Shown here: positions 25,035-34,770 of the stretch, piece after piece
Numbering within the stretch: the stretch's first letter is position 1
Layout: every line of letters starts with the position of its first letter
Source: Flavobacterium sp. W4I14
Lineage (GTDB): Bacteria; Bacteroidota; Bacteroidia; Sphingobacteriales; Sphingobacteriaceae
Length of the DNA: 64,000 nucleotides
Direction: 5' to 3'
Assembly: GCA_030817875.1 (NCBI GenBank)
Contig: JAUSZU010000001.1
Location: 434,001 to 498,000, forward strand
Made by a program: the position numbers and the translations under genes
Notes under the pieces: model-generated
The model's database searches: none
What the model was told of the DNA's origin: nothing
The model's input: the letters and a program-made list of their open reading frames with translations, nothing else

Positions 25035-25670
25035 ATGCTAGATGTAAAGCCCGATATCGTTTTAAAATATTTTCCTGATCTAAGTGAAAAACAGATTGCT
25101 CAATTTTCGCAATTGTTTGATTTATATAGCTTTTGGAATGCACAGATTAATGTAATTTCGAGAAAGGATATCGAAGAATTATATGAGCGCCACGTATTGC
25201 ATTCCCTGGGGATAGCTAAAGTATGCAATTTTAAAGCCGGCGAATCAGTTTTAGATGTAGGTACAGGTGGTGGTTTTCCAGGTATCCCATTGGCAATCTT
25301 GTTTCCTGAAACGGAGTTTTATCTGGTCGATTCTATCGGAAAAAAGATTAAAGTGGTAAAAGAGGTGGCTTCGGCATTAGGTTTGGAGAATTTAAGGGCC
25401 GACCATTTAAGAGCTGAGCAGATTAAGGAGAAATTTAATTTTGTGGTATCGAGAGCAGTAACCCGATTAGGCGAATTTTATCCATGGATACAGGGCAAAT
25501 TTAAAAAAGACTCGTTAAATGCCATTCCAAATGGGATTTTGTACCTAAAGGGAGGTGATTTGGCAGAAGAAATCAAAGAATCAAAACTGAAAGCAGAATT
25601 ATACCCGCTTTCAGCTTATTTTGAAGAAGATTTTTTTGAGACCAAATATGTGGTTTACGTACCGCAGTAG
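25035..25670 (+). CDS. rsmG: 16S rRNA (guanine-527-N7)-methyltransferase
   Basis: RsmG (GidB) methylates N7 of G527 in the 530 loop of 16S rRNA with S-adenosylmethionine; its loss gives low-level streptomycin resistance in several bacteria. The SAM-binding glycine loop is VLDVGTGGGFPG at 72-83, followed by the acidic strand end YLVDS at 96-100. ISRKDIEELYERHVLHSLG near 41-59 (words RKDIEELYERH and HSLG) is the family substrate-binding region. The 211-residue length is normal. It starts 26 bp after the glycosyltransferase stop, so it is probably in the same transcript. Confidence 0.95.
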   Translation: MLDVKPDIVLKYFPDLSEKQIAQFSQLFDLYSFWNAQINVISRKDIEELYERHVLHSLGIAKVCNFKAGESVLDVGTGGGFPGIPLAILFPETEFYLVDSIGKKIKVVKEVASALGLENLRADHLRAEQIKEKFNFVVSRAVTRLGEFYPWIQGKFKKDSLNAIPNGILYLKGGDLAEEIKESKLKAELYPLSAYFEEDFFETKYVVYVPQ

Positions 25671-25708
25671 TTATTGCTTTTTAGAAGGATAGCCTTTAAT
25701 TGTAACTT

Positions 25709-25732
25709 CCTGCCGAATAGGGCAGGTTTAGA
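25709..25732 (+). terminator. Weak candidate terminator after rsmG
   Basis: A 6-bp stem CCTGCC / GGCAGG (25709-25726) is followed by TTTAGATTT. It lies between the convergent rsmG and M28 peptidase genes. The short stem and interrupted T tract make it uncertain. Confidence 0.4.
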
Positions 25733-25751
25733 TTTAGGTCATTCCGGTTTG

Positions 25752-26726
25752 TTAAAATTTTTCTGATTTTCTAGGGTTGTCCATCATGATCATTTTATCT
25801 TTTAACAACTGTTGTAAGCCGGTTTGTTTGTCGATACTTTTTACAACATCCAATACAGCACTAGCTGCATTGTTGAAGAATGGTTTGGTAATCGTAGAAT
25901 ATTCGTCTGTAGGTTTATGATAATCTTTGTGGTCTTCTACACCAAAATATAAAAATGGAATATTTTTAGCATTAAATGCGCCCTGATCGCTTTGGTTTGT
26001 CCAATCATCGTGACCCTGTTTTGGATCGTCGTGGCCGAAAAGTAATTTGATATTGGTTTTAGTCGTATCTACATACTTCTTTAAATCAGGATATTTGAAA
26101 GTCCCGCAGACATAGAGTTCACCTTTATCACTATGGCTGATCATATCCATATTTAAATCAATGGCGATAGTATTAATAGGCACTGGTGGATTGCCTACAA
26201 ATGCCTTTGCACCCTGTAAGCCCATTTCTTCCGCATCGAAAGAAGCGAAAATGATCGTGTTATTGGGTTTGTTTTTAGCAAAATAGGCGGCAATTTTTAA
26301 TAATCCTGCAGTTCCCGATGCATTATCATCAGCACCATTAAAAACTTCGTCTTTTACTACGCCTAAATGGTCGTAATGGGCAGATACCACAATAACATTA
26401 CTTCCTTTGCCCGGAATGTAGCCGATAATGTTGGTGCCATTTATTTTTGTGTTGCCCCGTCCATTAAAAGTGAATTCCTGGGCATAGTTTACATGCTGAG
26501 GATAAGATTTTAGCCCTAATTTTTGAAATCTTTCTATAATGTATGCCCTGGCCATTTCAGCCCCTTTTGTTCCAGTTTTCCTACCTTGATAAGCATCTGA
26601 TGATAATACCTCAACATCTTTTAACAATTGGGTATCTAACTTGCCGGAAGCAGTATTATTTTGGTTTTTTACTGATGAACAGCAGCTTAACATCATGGCT
26701 AAGGGAAGGATATATAGGATTTTCAT
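25752..26726 (-). CDS. M28-family zinc aminopeptidase, lipoprotein
   Basis: This 324-residue lipid-anchored exopeptidase has lipobox MLSC with C15. The di-zinc M28 site is visible: H117 in SAHYDHLG, D133 in FNGADDNASG, and the catalytic/ligand Glu pair at 166-167 in FDAEEMGL. Later ligands are the Asp in IDLNMDMIS and the C-terminal His in DYHKPTDEY. Together these indicate a mature aminopeptidase of the PA-less M28 type. It likely trims peptides in the periplasm or at the surface. It sits convergent with rsmG and downstream of a toxin-antitoxin-like pair, but with its own signal peptide and no evident functional link. Confidence 0.92.
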   Translation of the reverse strand: MKILYILPLAMMLSCCSSVKNQNNTASGKLDTQLLKDVEVLSSDAYQGRKTGTKGAEMARAYIIERFQKLGLKSYPQHVNYAQEFTFNGRGNTKINGTNIIGYIPGKGSNVIVVSAHYDHLGVVKDEVFNGADDNASGTAGLLKIAAYFAKNKPNNTIIFASFDAEEMGLQGAKAFVGNPPVPINTIAIDLNMDMISHSDKGELYVCGTFKYPDLKKYVDTTKTNIKLLFGHDDPKQGHDDWTNQSDQGAFNAKNIPFLYFGVEDHKDYHKPTDEYSTITKPFFNNAASAVLDVVKSIDKQTGLQQLLKDKMIMMDNPRKSEKF

Positions 26727-26738
26727 GGTTATAATAGA

Positions 26739-27149
26739 TTACTGCCAAAACAATTTTAAAATAGTTGGATACAACATGAATTTTTCATCGGCGGATAATA
26801 AGGTAGCATCTTGTTGTATCGCTGAAGAGATTATTAACCGATCGAATGGATCTCTGTGTTCATTCAACAATGGGACGTTATTATAATTGAAAATTGAGGA
26901 ATTTTCAATTGATAAAAAAGTAAAACCATCTAAAAGTGCTTGATTATAAATGTCCTCAACAGTTACACTGAAATGGGGAAGTTTACCAAGAGATTGTTTT
27001 ATTGAGATTTCGAATAAACTAATTTGACTAAAGTAAATGATATTTTCTATATTTTGAATAATATCCAATACTTTTTTTGGGATTTTTGGACTGTTTTCCT
27101 GAAACCAAAGTAAGCAATGTGTATCTAAAAGATAGTAATTAGATGCCAT
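26739..27149 (-). CDS. PIN-domain toxin, VapC-like
   Basis: This 136-residue PIN-domain protein is the expected ribonuclease toxin of a type II pair. Acidic site residues are in place: D9 in YLLDTH, E47 in LFEISIKQ, D100 and D103 in HRDPFDRLI, and D121 near the end. The DTHCLLWF start and RDPFDRLIISSAI block match the PilT/VapC subgroup common in Bacteroidota. Its ATG overlaps the antitoxin stop by one base (TAATG), giving translational coupling. The cellular target is unknown. Confidence 0.9.
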   Translation of the reverse strand: MASNYYLLDTHCLLWFQENSPKIPKKVLDIIQNIENIIYFSQISLFEISIKQSLGKLPHFSVTVEDIYNQALLDGFTFLSIENSSIFNYNNVPLLNEHRDPFDRLIISSAIQQDATLLSADEKFMLYPTILKLFWQ

Positions 27150-27358
27150 TACATGTACTCCTTTAAATCATCTAGAGGATCGTTAAAATTGTCTGGAATT
27201 GATATTTTACCTTTCAGCGCACCTGGAATTCTTTTTAAGATAGCTGGTTGTTCATCTGTAAGAAAAGTAACAATAACCTCGGTTTTTGTTTGTACAGGTG
27301 CTTTTTCTTTCAACGTTATCTTTCCTTTTTCGTAATATCCTTTAACAGTAGCTAGCAT
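27149..27358 (-). CDS. Antitoxin of the VapBC-like pair (DUF2281-like)
   Basis: This 69-residue protein directly upstream of a PIN toxin shares one base with it. It begins with an AbrB/DUF2281-like strand (TVKGYYEKGKITL) often found in antitoxins of PIN proteins. It ends with a flexible acidic tail (PDNFNDPLDDLKEYM), the kind of segment that occupies the toxin active site. Antitoxin identity rests mainly on order and overlap. Confidence 0.75.
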   Translation of the reverse strand: MLATVKGYYEKGKITLKEKAPVQTKTEVIVTFLTDEQPAILKRIPGALKGKISIPDNFNDPLDDLKEYM

Positions 27359-27437
27359 ATGCTTAAGTTATTATAACAAATATACATTTTTTCATTATGC
27401 TATTCAAACGCTGTTAGATGAACAGTATTGCGTTTAT

Positions 27438-27530
27438 AAACCTGATGGAAACGGCAGCCCGAGCTTTTCGCGAGGCTATAGTGCACAGCAGGACTGAGGA
27501 CTGCCAAAGCTATTGCTTTCATTTTCAAAT
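27438..27530 (+). repeat. Dispersed ~90 bp repeat, AAACCnGATGG family, copy C
   Basis: It starts AAACCTGATGGAAACGGCAGCCCGAGC, given as AAACCTGATGG and CGGCAGCCCGAGC, has CACAGCAGGACTG in the middle, and ends GCTATTGCTTTCATTTTC. It sits between the antitoxin promoter region and the end of smc. Confidence 0.8.
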
Positions 27531-27548
27531 TGGAAAATACAAATAAAA

Positions 27549-27579
27549 GATTGCTTCGTCGTACCTCCTCGCAATGACG
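27549..27579. repeat. Half copy of the GTCATTGCGAG palindrome
   Basis: GATTGCTTCGTCGTACCTCC followed by TCGCAATGACG corresponds to the right arm of the elements at 371 and 829, with inserted CGT and CTC triplets. No left arm is present. Confidence 0.75.
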
Positions 27580-27590
27580 AAAACACAGAG

Positions 27591-30500
27591 CTAAGCCGCT
27601 ACTTCCCTTAAATCAACCGCTACAACCCTCGAAACACCCTGCTCTACCATGGTTACCCCGTAAATAATATCGGTGCTTGCAATGGTCCGTTTGTTGTGCG
27701 ATACGATGATAAACTGCGATTGATCGGAGAATTTACGGATAATATTATTGAATTTATCGATATTGGTATCATCCAAAGGCGCATCAACCTCATCGAAAAT
27801 ACAGAAAGGCGCAGGTTTTAGCAGGTAAAGTGAAAACAATAGCGCAGTCGCCGTTAATGTTTTTTCTCCACCGGATAACTGATTGATGGATAAAGGTCTT
27901 TTCCCTTTCGGACGGGCAATAATATCAATATCGGCCTCCAAAGGATTATTGATATCTGATAAAATCAGGTCGCAGCTATCTTCTTCGTTAAATAAAGAAC
28001 GGAAAACTATGATAAAATGCTCACGGGCCTGGGTAAAGGCCTGCATAAATTTATCTTTAGCGGTATCGTCTATCTCTTTAATCGTTTGTAAAAGATCGGT
28101 TTTTGCAGCATTAAGGTCTTTTTTCTGGTTCTGGATAAAAGTATAACGCTCTTCCATTTCTTTAAAGGCCTCCATTGCCATGGAGTTAATGGCGCCAAAT
28201 TCGTCAAGCTGACGTTTCATCCGCTCTACCTTTTGGCGCAGATCGAACTCACTTTCTAAAGCTTCAATTTCGGTATCTGTTTCTAAAAGGTCGTTGATGT
28301 CGATGTTGAATTCGACGGCTAAACGTTCTTTTAATGCATTCAGATCTATTTTTAACGCATTCTTTTTATCCTTAATCTCCGTTAATAAGAAATCGGTTTC
28401 TTCGCGGGTTTTACGGATATTGGTCAGGTCGTTTTCAACCTCGTTAATGCTTCCTTTGCTCGTGAAATAAGCTTGCTCAGCTTCTGCAAGCCCTTTTTCC
28501 ATTTCTTCACGTTGTTGATACATCTCTAAAAGCGTATCGTCGTTCAGATCAGTGTGCTGTAACGTTGCCGTAATCTGGGTCAGTGCTTCCTGTAATTCTT
28601 TATCGTTTTGTGCTATGCGCTTATTTAAAGCCTCTTCCTGAACAAAACGGTAATCTAAGTCTTTTTCTAAGCCTGATAACTTATTTTGTTGTTGGTGGAA
28701 ACGGATATTATCCTGGTTATATTTGCCCGCGCTTTCGTTTACCTGATCGGCAATTTCCTGATAATTAAGTTGTTGTTCCTGTAAATTTATATGCGCTTCT
28801 TGCTGGTCTTTTTGCAATTGAACCAATGCCGGCAACTTTTCCGATAAGGCTTTTTCTATTGATACGATCTTTTGGGCAATATCTGTTTTGCGGTTTTCGC
28901 TTGTAGTAATAAATTCCTGATATTGATCCCGGCGGGTCTGCACAGAAATATGTTCGTTGTTTAAACGGTTCATTTCTTGCTGCAAAGCATTGATCTGATT
29001 GATTTTTGAAGCTTCTTTCAGGTTAAATATGTTATCAGTTTCAGCTTTAATTGCAGCATCATACTGATTAATCAACGATTCTGAAACTTTGATTTCCTTG
29101 GCCAGGTTTTCTAAATTCTTGGCACGGCCAATCCTTTTTCCCTCAAATAAACCTACAGAGCCACCCGCCAAAGTGAATTTGGTTTGGGCATATTTTCCAT
29201 TTTTAGCCAAAATGGTTAAACTATCTGTTGGTGTTGCTTTAAACAAATTTTCTTGCTCAGCTACTGCGATGTAAACATTTTGCAAAAGCAGGTTGCAGAG
29301 GTGTTGGTATTTTTTATCAACTTCAATGACTGATAACGCTGAAACCAGGCCCTCATGCGTACCAATAACCGGGTTTTTATCGGGTACATTTTCTAAAATG
29401 AAAAAGTTTGCCCGTCCGCGACTGGCATCAGTTAAAAGGTTAATGGCCTGTACTGCATCTGCATATTGATCAACCACATAGTGGTTCATTACCGGTTCGA
29501 GATAATTCTCAATGGCTATGCGGTAGTCTTCATTACAGAATAAAATATCAGAAAGGAGCAGGGCACTTTTAGCAAAAGCATTGTTTTTCTTCAAAAAACG
29601 GATCGATTCAGGAAAACCCTCTAAACTATCAACCAGCGATTTGGTGAGGTTATATTCGTTCTGCTTGGCGTCTTTTTTACGGTTTTCGGCCGTAAGTTTT
29701 TCCTTGTTCGAACTTAAATTGATTTCTGAAGCAGCTAGTTTTTCTTTTAAAAGTTCTTCAGCTTCCGTTAGGTTTTTAATATTGGCTTGTTTCTCTCTAA
29801 CCTGTATATCGAGTTCGGCCAAGGCATGATCGAAAGCCTTTAATTCTAATGTTTTAGTTTCTGTATCATCAACATTCCGGTTCGTTTCCTGCACCAGGGC
29901 ATCTTTTTGAATATTTAGGATATCAATTTCCTTTTGCGACTGGTATACTTGGTTCTGTAGCTCATTAACCAATTTGACCAGGTTATCGATCCTGTTTTTC
30001 TCGGTCTGCTGTTGCTCCCGTAAAGTGTCGAGCGTGGATTTTAAGCTTTTTAAATCAGATTCAAGTCGGTTAAAAACTTCAGTTTCTGTTAAAACTTCTT
30101 CATTTAAACGTTTGATGTTGTATTTAATATGGTTAACCTGATTTTTATCTTTTTCGAGCTCGCCAGATAAACGTGTTTCTTTTTCCTGTAAAAAACGCAT
30201 CTGTTCGTTTTTTACTTTTTTCTCACTTTCATAAGCACGGATTTTGGAAACAAACTCATTTGTGGCCTTTTGTTGTACAGAAAGGTTCTTTTCCTGACTG
30301 ATACTGCCTAGTTTAAGCTTTTGCAGTTCGGCTTCACCGATATCTATTTTAGTACTGAGTGCTGTGCGGTTTACCTGCAGATTTTGCTCCTGTGTTTCTA
30401 AAGCATTTAAATCGGTACGGAAGAAAGCAATACGGTGTGTAGCCAACTGAACACTCAATTCGCGATATTGATCTTTTAACTTATAATAACGCTCAGCTTT

Positions 30501-31130
30501 ACGTGCCTGATTTTCTAAGGTTTTAAGGTTTTTTTCGATCTCGAAAAGTAAATCTTCAACCCGCTCTAAATCGGCTTCTGTATCTTTTAACTTGCTGAAA
30601 GTCTGTTTTTTGCGTAATTTGTATTTCGAAATACCTGATGCTTCCTCAAATAAGGAACGGCGGCTATGTTCTTTGTTGGTAATAATTTCATCAACCATTT
30701 TCAGCTCAATGATCGAATAACTATCAGAGCCGATTCCAGTATCCAAAAAAAGGTCGGTAATGTCTTTTAACCTACACTGCACATCGTTTAAACGATATTC
30801 ACTATCACCATTTCTATAGAGTTTACGGGTTACAGTAACTTGTGAATAGGCTGTTGGCAGGATGTTCTTGGTATTATCAAAGCTTAATGAAACTTCGGCA
30901 AGCTGTGCCTGTTTACGGTTTTTTGTTCCGTTGAAAATGATGTTCTCCATCTTTTCTGAACGAAGTGCTTTGGTGCTCTGTTCGCCCAAAACCCAGCGCA
31001 TGGCATCGATTACGTTTGATTTTCCACAACCATTAGGGCCAACAATAGCGGTAACGCCCTCATTAAAATTGATGGTCACTTTATCGCCAAAGCTCTTAAA
31101 ACCTTTAATTTCTAACCTAGTAAGTTGCAT
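27591..31130 (-). CDS. smc: Chromosome partition protein Smc
   Basis: This 1179-residue SMC ATPase forms a V-shaped dimer that condenses and segregates the chromosome with ScpA and ScpB. Walker A is GPNGCGKSN at 31-39. Two long coiled coils (about 170-500 and 660-1010) flank the hinge, whose glycine-rich core (including DASRGRANFF and KGGSVG-like TLAGGSVGLFEG words) lies near 515-670. The C-terminal head has the signature INQLSGGEKTL and Walker B FCIFDEVDAPLDD. The protein ends in a hydrophobic strand VSRVVAVDL. The first residues MQLTRLEIKGFKSFGD match the family start. No scpA or scpB is in the window. Confidence 0.97.
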   Translation of the reverse strand: MQLTRLEIKGFKSFGDKVTINFNEGVTAIVGPNGCGKSNVIDAMRWVLGEQSTKALRSEKMENIIFNGTKNRKQAQLAEVSLSFDNTKNILPTAYSQVTVTRKLYRNGDSEYRLNDVQCRLKDITDLFLDTGIGSDSYSIIELKMVDEIITNKEHSRRSLFEEASGISKYKLRKKQTFSKLKDTEADLERVEDLLFEIEKNLKTLENQARKAERYYKLKDQYRELSVQLATHRIAFFRTDLNALETQEQNLQVNRTALSTKIDIGEAELQKLKLGSISQEKNLSVQQKATNEFVSKIRAYESEKKVKNEQMRFLQEKETRLSGELEKDKNQVNHIKYNIKRLNEEVLTETEVFNRLESDLKSLKSTLDTLREQQQTEKNRIDNLVKLVNELQNQVYQSQKEIDILNIQKDALVQETNRNVDDTETKTLELKAFDHALAELDIQVREKQANIKNLTEAEELLKEKLAASEINLSSNKEKLTAENRKKDAKQNEYNLTKSLVDSLEGFPESIRFLKKNNAFAKSALLLSDILFCNEDYRIAIENYLEPVMNHYVVDQYADAVQAINLLTDASRGRANFFILENVPDKNPVIGTHEGLVSALSVIEVDKKYQHLCNLLLQNVYIAVAEQENLFKATPTDSLTILAKNGKYAQTKFTLAGGSVGLFEGKRIGRAKNLENLAKEIKVSESLINQYDAAIKAETDNIFNLKEASKINQINALQQEMNRLNNEHISVQTRRDQYQEFITTSENRKTDIAQKIVSIEKALSEKLPALVQLQKDQQEAHINLQEQQLNYQEIADQVNESAGKYNQDNIRFHQQQNKLSGLEKDLDYRFVQEEALNKRIAQNDKELQEALTQITATLQHTDLNDDTLLEMYQQREEMEKGLAEAEQAYFTSKGSINEVENDLTNIRKTREETDFLLTEIKDKKNALKIDLNALKERLAVEFNIDINDLLETDTEIEALESEFDLRQKVERMKRQLDEFGAINSMAMEAFKEMEERYTFIQNQKKDLNAAKTDLLQTIKEIDDTAKDKFMQAFTQAREHFIIVFRSLFNEEDSCDLILSDINNPLEADIDIIARPKGKRPLSINQLSGGEKTLTATALLFSLYLLKPAPFCIFDEVDAPLDDTNIDKFNNIIRKFSDQSQFIIVSHNKRTIASTDIIYGVTMVEQGVSRVVAVDLREVAA

Positions 31131-31253
31131 GGTTTGTAATCGGGAGAACCGAGTTCAATAATAAGGATAATTTTGTGGTTTTTCAATAAGAATCCTAAAA
31201 GTTTAAGCCATATTTGATGTTTAAAATGGAAATCAGATCTTATCGATCAATTT

Positions 31254-31673
31254 ATGGATATAGAATCTTTTTATACAGGCTACCTTACGGCGCAAGGCGA
31301 GAAAATTTATCTGGGAGATAAAATAAGAGGTAAATTTTTCTATAAAATGCAGGTTCAATATGAAATGGAGAGCCAGTCTTTTGTATTGGTTTCACAAAAT
31401 CCGCAATCACCTTATCGAAAATATCTTTTATCAGATTTGGAAAAAATTGAAGGGCTGAGTATAGTCGGAAATCAATTATTCTTTAAAGCGCCAAAAGTAG
31501 GAGAAAAGGTGAAAATTACAGTTGATAATAAAGGCGAATTTCTCCCCTTTGGTAGTTTGGTGGAAATTATTGAGGTGACAAATGAATGGAATGTACAAGC
31601 TAAATCATTGGATAGTGAACAATTAATTACACTCAAGATCGGAGAATTTCTCGAAGATCGATCTATTTATTAA
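31254..31673 (+). CDS. Hypothetical protein
   Basis: I do not recognise this 139-residue protein. It has no signal peptide or membrane helix. The composition (many short beta-prone stretches, such as KFFYKMQVQYEM, VKITVDNKG and LVEIIEV) suggests an all-beta fold of about seven strands. It stands alone on the plus strand between the divergent smc gene and a convergent helicase gene, with a hairpin-T terminator just after the stop. Base and codon use match the neighbours. Confidence 0.6.
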   Translation: MDIESFYTGYLTAQGEKIYLGDKIRGKFFYKMQVQYEMESQSFVLVSQNPQSPYRKYLLSDLEKIEGLSIVGNQLFFKAPKVGEKVKITVDNKGEFLPFGSLVEIIEVTNEWNVQAKSLDSEQLITLKIGEFLEDRSIY

Positions 31674-31682
31674 AAGTTGAAA

Positions 31683-31705
31683 ACGCCTGGTTAGGCGTAT
31701 TTTAA
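31683..31705 (+). terminator. Intrinsic terminator
   Basis: Stem ACGCCT-GGTT-AGGCGT (31683-31698) is followed by ATTTTAA, 10 bp after the preceding stop codon. Short but well-formed. Confidence 0.65.
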
Positions 31706-31851
31706 TGGCACTCGGCATGCTGAACTTGATTCAGCATCTTTACGTTTTATCTATTAAAGGTCCTGATCCCGATGGAAAATCGGAATCAGATGTTGAATCT
31801 TCGTTATTTTTCCGTGCCTCTGCGTTTCCGTGGCAAAAAGGAAATCTGCGT

Positions 31852-34155
31852 TTATTTCACAATCATCAGTTTCGCAAACTTAAGCAATAGCTGTTTATTG
31901 CCTAAGCCCTGGAAGAATACAGTAGCCTTAACATCAGGCAGGGTACCCTCCAAGCTGATAATTTTTCCAAAACCAAATTTTTCGTGCTCAACCTCCATGC
32001 CGCCTTGAAATTCATGCGGTTGAGATGGGGTAAAGCCAGGTGTGGGTACGTGTGCTTTTGCCAACAGCGATGTTGTTTTCGGGCGGACAGGTGGGGCAGA
32101 AGTAGTTGCGCCGGCCGCTGGTTTCGGTTTGCTAAAGAAATCACGCGGCTGCGAGGTCCATGTTTTGCGGTCATCGTCGAAATTACCTTCAAAACTGTTT
32201 GACTTGGCTGGTTTAACATCCAGTTCTAAAAATTTCGGACTAATTTCGTTAATGAAACGGCTTGGTTCGCAGTTGGTTAACGTTCCCCAGCGGTAACGGG
32301 ATGTGGCATAAGTAAGTGTCAGTTTTACTTCGGCACGGGTAATGGCCACATAAAACAAACGGCGCTCTTCCTCTAAATCAGTGCGGTTGGTTAACGACAT
32401 TTGTGACGGAAACAGATTTTCTTCCAATCCTACGATAAACACGTTTTTAAACTCCAAACCTTTGGCCGAGTGGATCGTCATTAAAGAAACCGTATCCTTA
32501 TTTTTATCTCCATCTTTATCATCATTGGTTAAAAGGGCAACATCCTGCATAAAGATATCAAGACCTTTTTCTTCAATATCCTCGCGTTCTGCAAATTCCT
32601 TAATACCATTTAATAGCTCCTGGATATTTTCATACCGCGCACGCCCTTCAACGCTATCATCAGTATATAATTCTTTTAAAATCCCTGCATGTTGGGCAAT
32701 AAACAAAGCCGTATCATAAGCATCGAGCTTTTTTGCCTCTGCCTGAAAACTTTGCACCATCAATGCAAAATCGTTCAATTGATTAGCTAAACGCCCGTCT
32801 ACATATTCGTGTGCATTCGAAATTACATCCCACATGGTTTTTCCATGCTGATCTGCCGCAACAATAATTTTATCGATCGAGGTATCGCCAATACCACGTT
32901 TTGGGTAATTGATTACGCGTTTAATAGCTTCTTCATCCTTCGGATTAAAAGTTAAACGGAAATACGCAATTAAATCTTTAATCTCTTTGCGTTGGTAAAA
33001 AGACTGACCGCCGTATATCCGGTAAGGAATATTTAATTTGCGTAAACCCTCCTCCATCGCCCTGCTTTGTGCATTGGTACGATACAAAATGGCAAAATCG
33101 TTATGTTGGTAGCCTTTTGTACTGCGCTCCTGAATAATGGCTTCGGCAACCAGTTTTCCCTCTTCGTTATCGGTAAAAGCCCGCGAAACTTTAATTCTTT
33201 CCCCTTCTGCATTTTCTGAGAAAACGTTTTTTTCGAGCTGGTTTTTGTTGTTTGCAATGATACTGCTCGCTGCATCAACAATATTTTGGGTAGAACGGTA
33301 ATTCTGTTCTAATTTATAAACCTTTAAATCAGGATAATCGCGTTCGAAATTTAATATGTTCTGGATGTTTGCACCACGGAAGGCATAGATACTCTGCGCA
33401 TCATCACCTACCACACAAATGTTCTGATAAGCCGCTGCCAGTTTTTTTACAATGGTATATTGCGAAAAGTTGGTATCCTGATACTCATCCACCATCAGGT
33501 ACCTGAATTTCTGCTGATATTTATTTAAAACATCAGGATGTTCTTTTAATAAAATATTGGTTTTGAACAACAAATCGTCGAAATCCATTGCCCCAGCTCT
33601 GAAACAGCGCTTGGCATAGGTTTCGTAAATCTGGCCGATTAATGGACGTTTATTCTGAATATCTTCGGCCTGTATCTGGTCGTTAGCCTGGTATTCACCC
33701 CAGGAAATTAAATTATTTTTGGCTGATGAAATTCTATTAAAAACAAAATTCGCTGCATATAATTTATCATCCAGCTGCATTTCTTTCAAAATAGCGCGGA
33801 TTACACTTTTACTATCATCCGTATCGTAAATGGTAAAATTGCTTGGATAACCGATTTTCTCGGCCTCTACACGTAAAATCTTGGCAAAAACAGAGTGAAA
33901 AGTACCCATCCAAATGTTCTTTGCCTCTGCGCCAACAACTTTACTGATACGCTCGCGCATATCCTTACTAGCCTTGTTGGTAAAGGTTAAAACAAGGATG
34001 TTAAATGGATCGGTACCGGTTTGAATAAGGTGGGCTACGCGAAAGGTAATTACCCTGGTTTTGCCAGAACCTGCACCCGCAACAATCATTACTGGTCCTT
34101 TTGTGTTCTCTACTGCTGCTCTTTGTTGTGGGTTTAATCCTGCTAAATAATCCAA
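31852..34155 (-). CDS. UvrD/PcrA-type superfamily 1 DNA helicase
   Basis: This 3'-5' SF1A helicase acts in nucleotide-excision and mismatch repair and removes RecA or stalled polymerases. I choose the TTG at 34155, which gives MDYLAGLNPQQRAAV (767 aa) and has AGGAG five bases upstream; a longer TTG start at 34191 adds only 12 residues. Walker A is AGAGSGKTR at about 26-34. Further motifs are FTNKAS (Ia), VDEYQDTN (II), GDDAQSIYAFRGA (III), LEQNYRS (IV), TIHSAKGLEF (V) and VAITRAEVKL (VI). The C-terminal 120 residues are a low-complexity linker and a Tudor-like tail (VEHEKFGFGKIISLEG), as in PcrA. Confidence 0.95.
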   Translation of the reverse strand: MDYLAGLNPQQRAAVENTKGPVMIVAGAGSGKTRVITFRVAHLIQTGTDPFNILVLTFTNKASKDMRERISKVVGAEAKNIWMGTFHSVFAKILRVEAEKIGYPSNFTIYDTDDSKSVIRAILKEMQLDDKLYAANFVFNRISSAKNNLISWGEYQANDQIQAEDIQNKRPLIGQIYETYAKRCFRAGAMDFDDLLFKTNILLKEHPDVLNKYQQKFRYLMVDEYQDTNFSQYTIVKKLAAAYQNICVVGDDAQSIYAFRGANIQNILNFERDYPDLKVYKLEQNYRSTQNIVDAASSIIANNKNQLEKNVFSENAEGERIKVSRAFTDNEEGKLVAEAIIQERSTKGYQHNDFAILYRTNAQSRAMEEGLRKLNIPYRIYGGQSFYQRKEIKDLIAYFRLTFNPKDEEAIKRVINYPKRGIGDTSIDKIIVAADQHGKTMWDVISNAHEYVDGRLANQLNDFALMVQSFQAEAKKLDAYDTALFIAQHAGILKELYTDDSVEGRARYENIQELLNGIKEFAEREDIEEKGLDIFMQDVALLTNDDKDGDKNKDTVSLMTIHSAKGLEFKNVFIVGLEENLFPSQMSLTNRTDLEEERRLFYVAITRAEVKLTLTYATSRYRWGTLTNCEPSRFINEISPKFLELDVKPAKSNSFEGNFDDDRKTWTSQPRDFFSKPKPAAGATTSAPPVRPKTTSLLAKAHVPTPGFTPSQPHEFQGGMEVEHEKFGFGKIISLEGTLPDVKATVFFQGLGNKQLLLKFAKLMIVK

Positions 34156-34227
34156 ATCGGCTCCTGTTTTTTTGAGGTTCAAAAATAACAATTCCTATCG
34201 CTTTTTGCCAAAGTTGTTAGTAATTAG

Positions 34228-34676
34228 TTTAAAACCTAATCCGTCGTCCTAACCGTTCGTCATTCTGGATCTGATTCCTGATTTGTTTTATTAGCTATAC
34301 TTATTAATTTTTGGGTCTGGTAGCCACTTTGTGGTCAGAATCTTTCCTGCAATTGAGTATGGTGAATAAAATGTAAAGACCATAAAATTAGATTTGGGTA
34401 TGAAGTCCCCTTTAGGGAATTTAGAGGTAAAGCCACAGCTGTATTTAATCGGCTTCGGCAGTCCTTTGCTTTGCTCATACGCCTGCAGGCATTGCCCGCA
34501 AGGCCGGTATCCGCTTCGCCAAGGTTTATGTAAATTTGGTTTGTGCTGCTATTAAAGTTTTAAAACCCACAGCCTAGTTTGTCGTTCGTCATTCTGAACT
34601 TGGTTCGGAATCCATCATGCCATTAAATTTGGGTATGAAGTCCCTTTAGGGGATTTAGGGGGTAAGCCCCTTCGAA
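34228..34676. repeat. Repeat mosaic with a ~230-330 bp direct duplication
   Basis: ATTTGGGTATGAAGTCCC plus a TTTAGGG...TTTAG.GG.TAAGCC block occurs at about 34394-34432 and again at 34626-34667. The word CGTTCGTCATTCTG occurs at 34255 and 34583. Between them (34430-34532) lies an inverted copy of the AAACCnGATGG repeat (copy E), read as AAACCTTGGCGAAGCGG on the minus strand with GGACTGCCGAAGCC. No gene is seen in 34156-34770. Confidence 0.7.
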
Positions 34677-34770
34677 TCGCTAAAATGGCGGTATTTTAAT
34701 TAAAATAAACGTTTATGCTGTCAGAAATGCACCCTGTTTATTTGGGTATAGAATTTGATATGGTTTCGTT

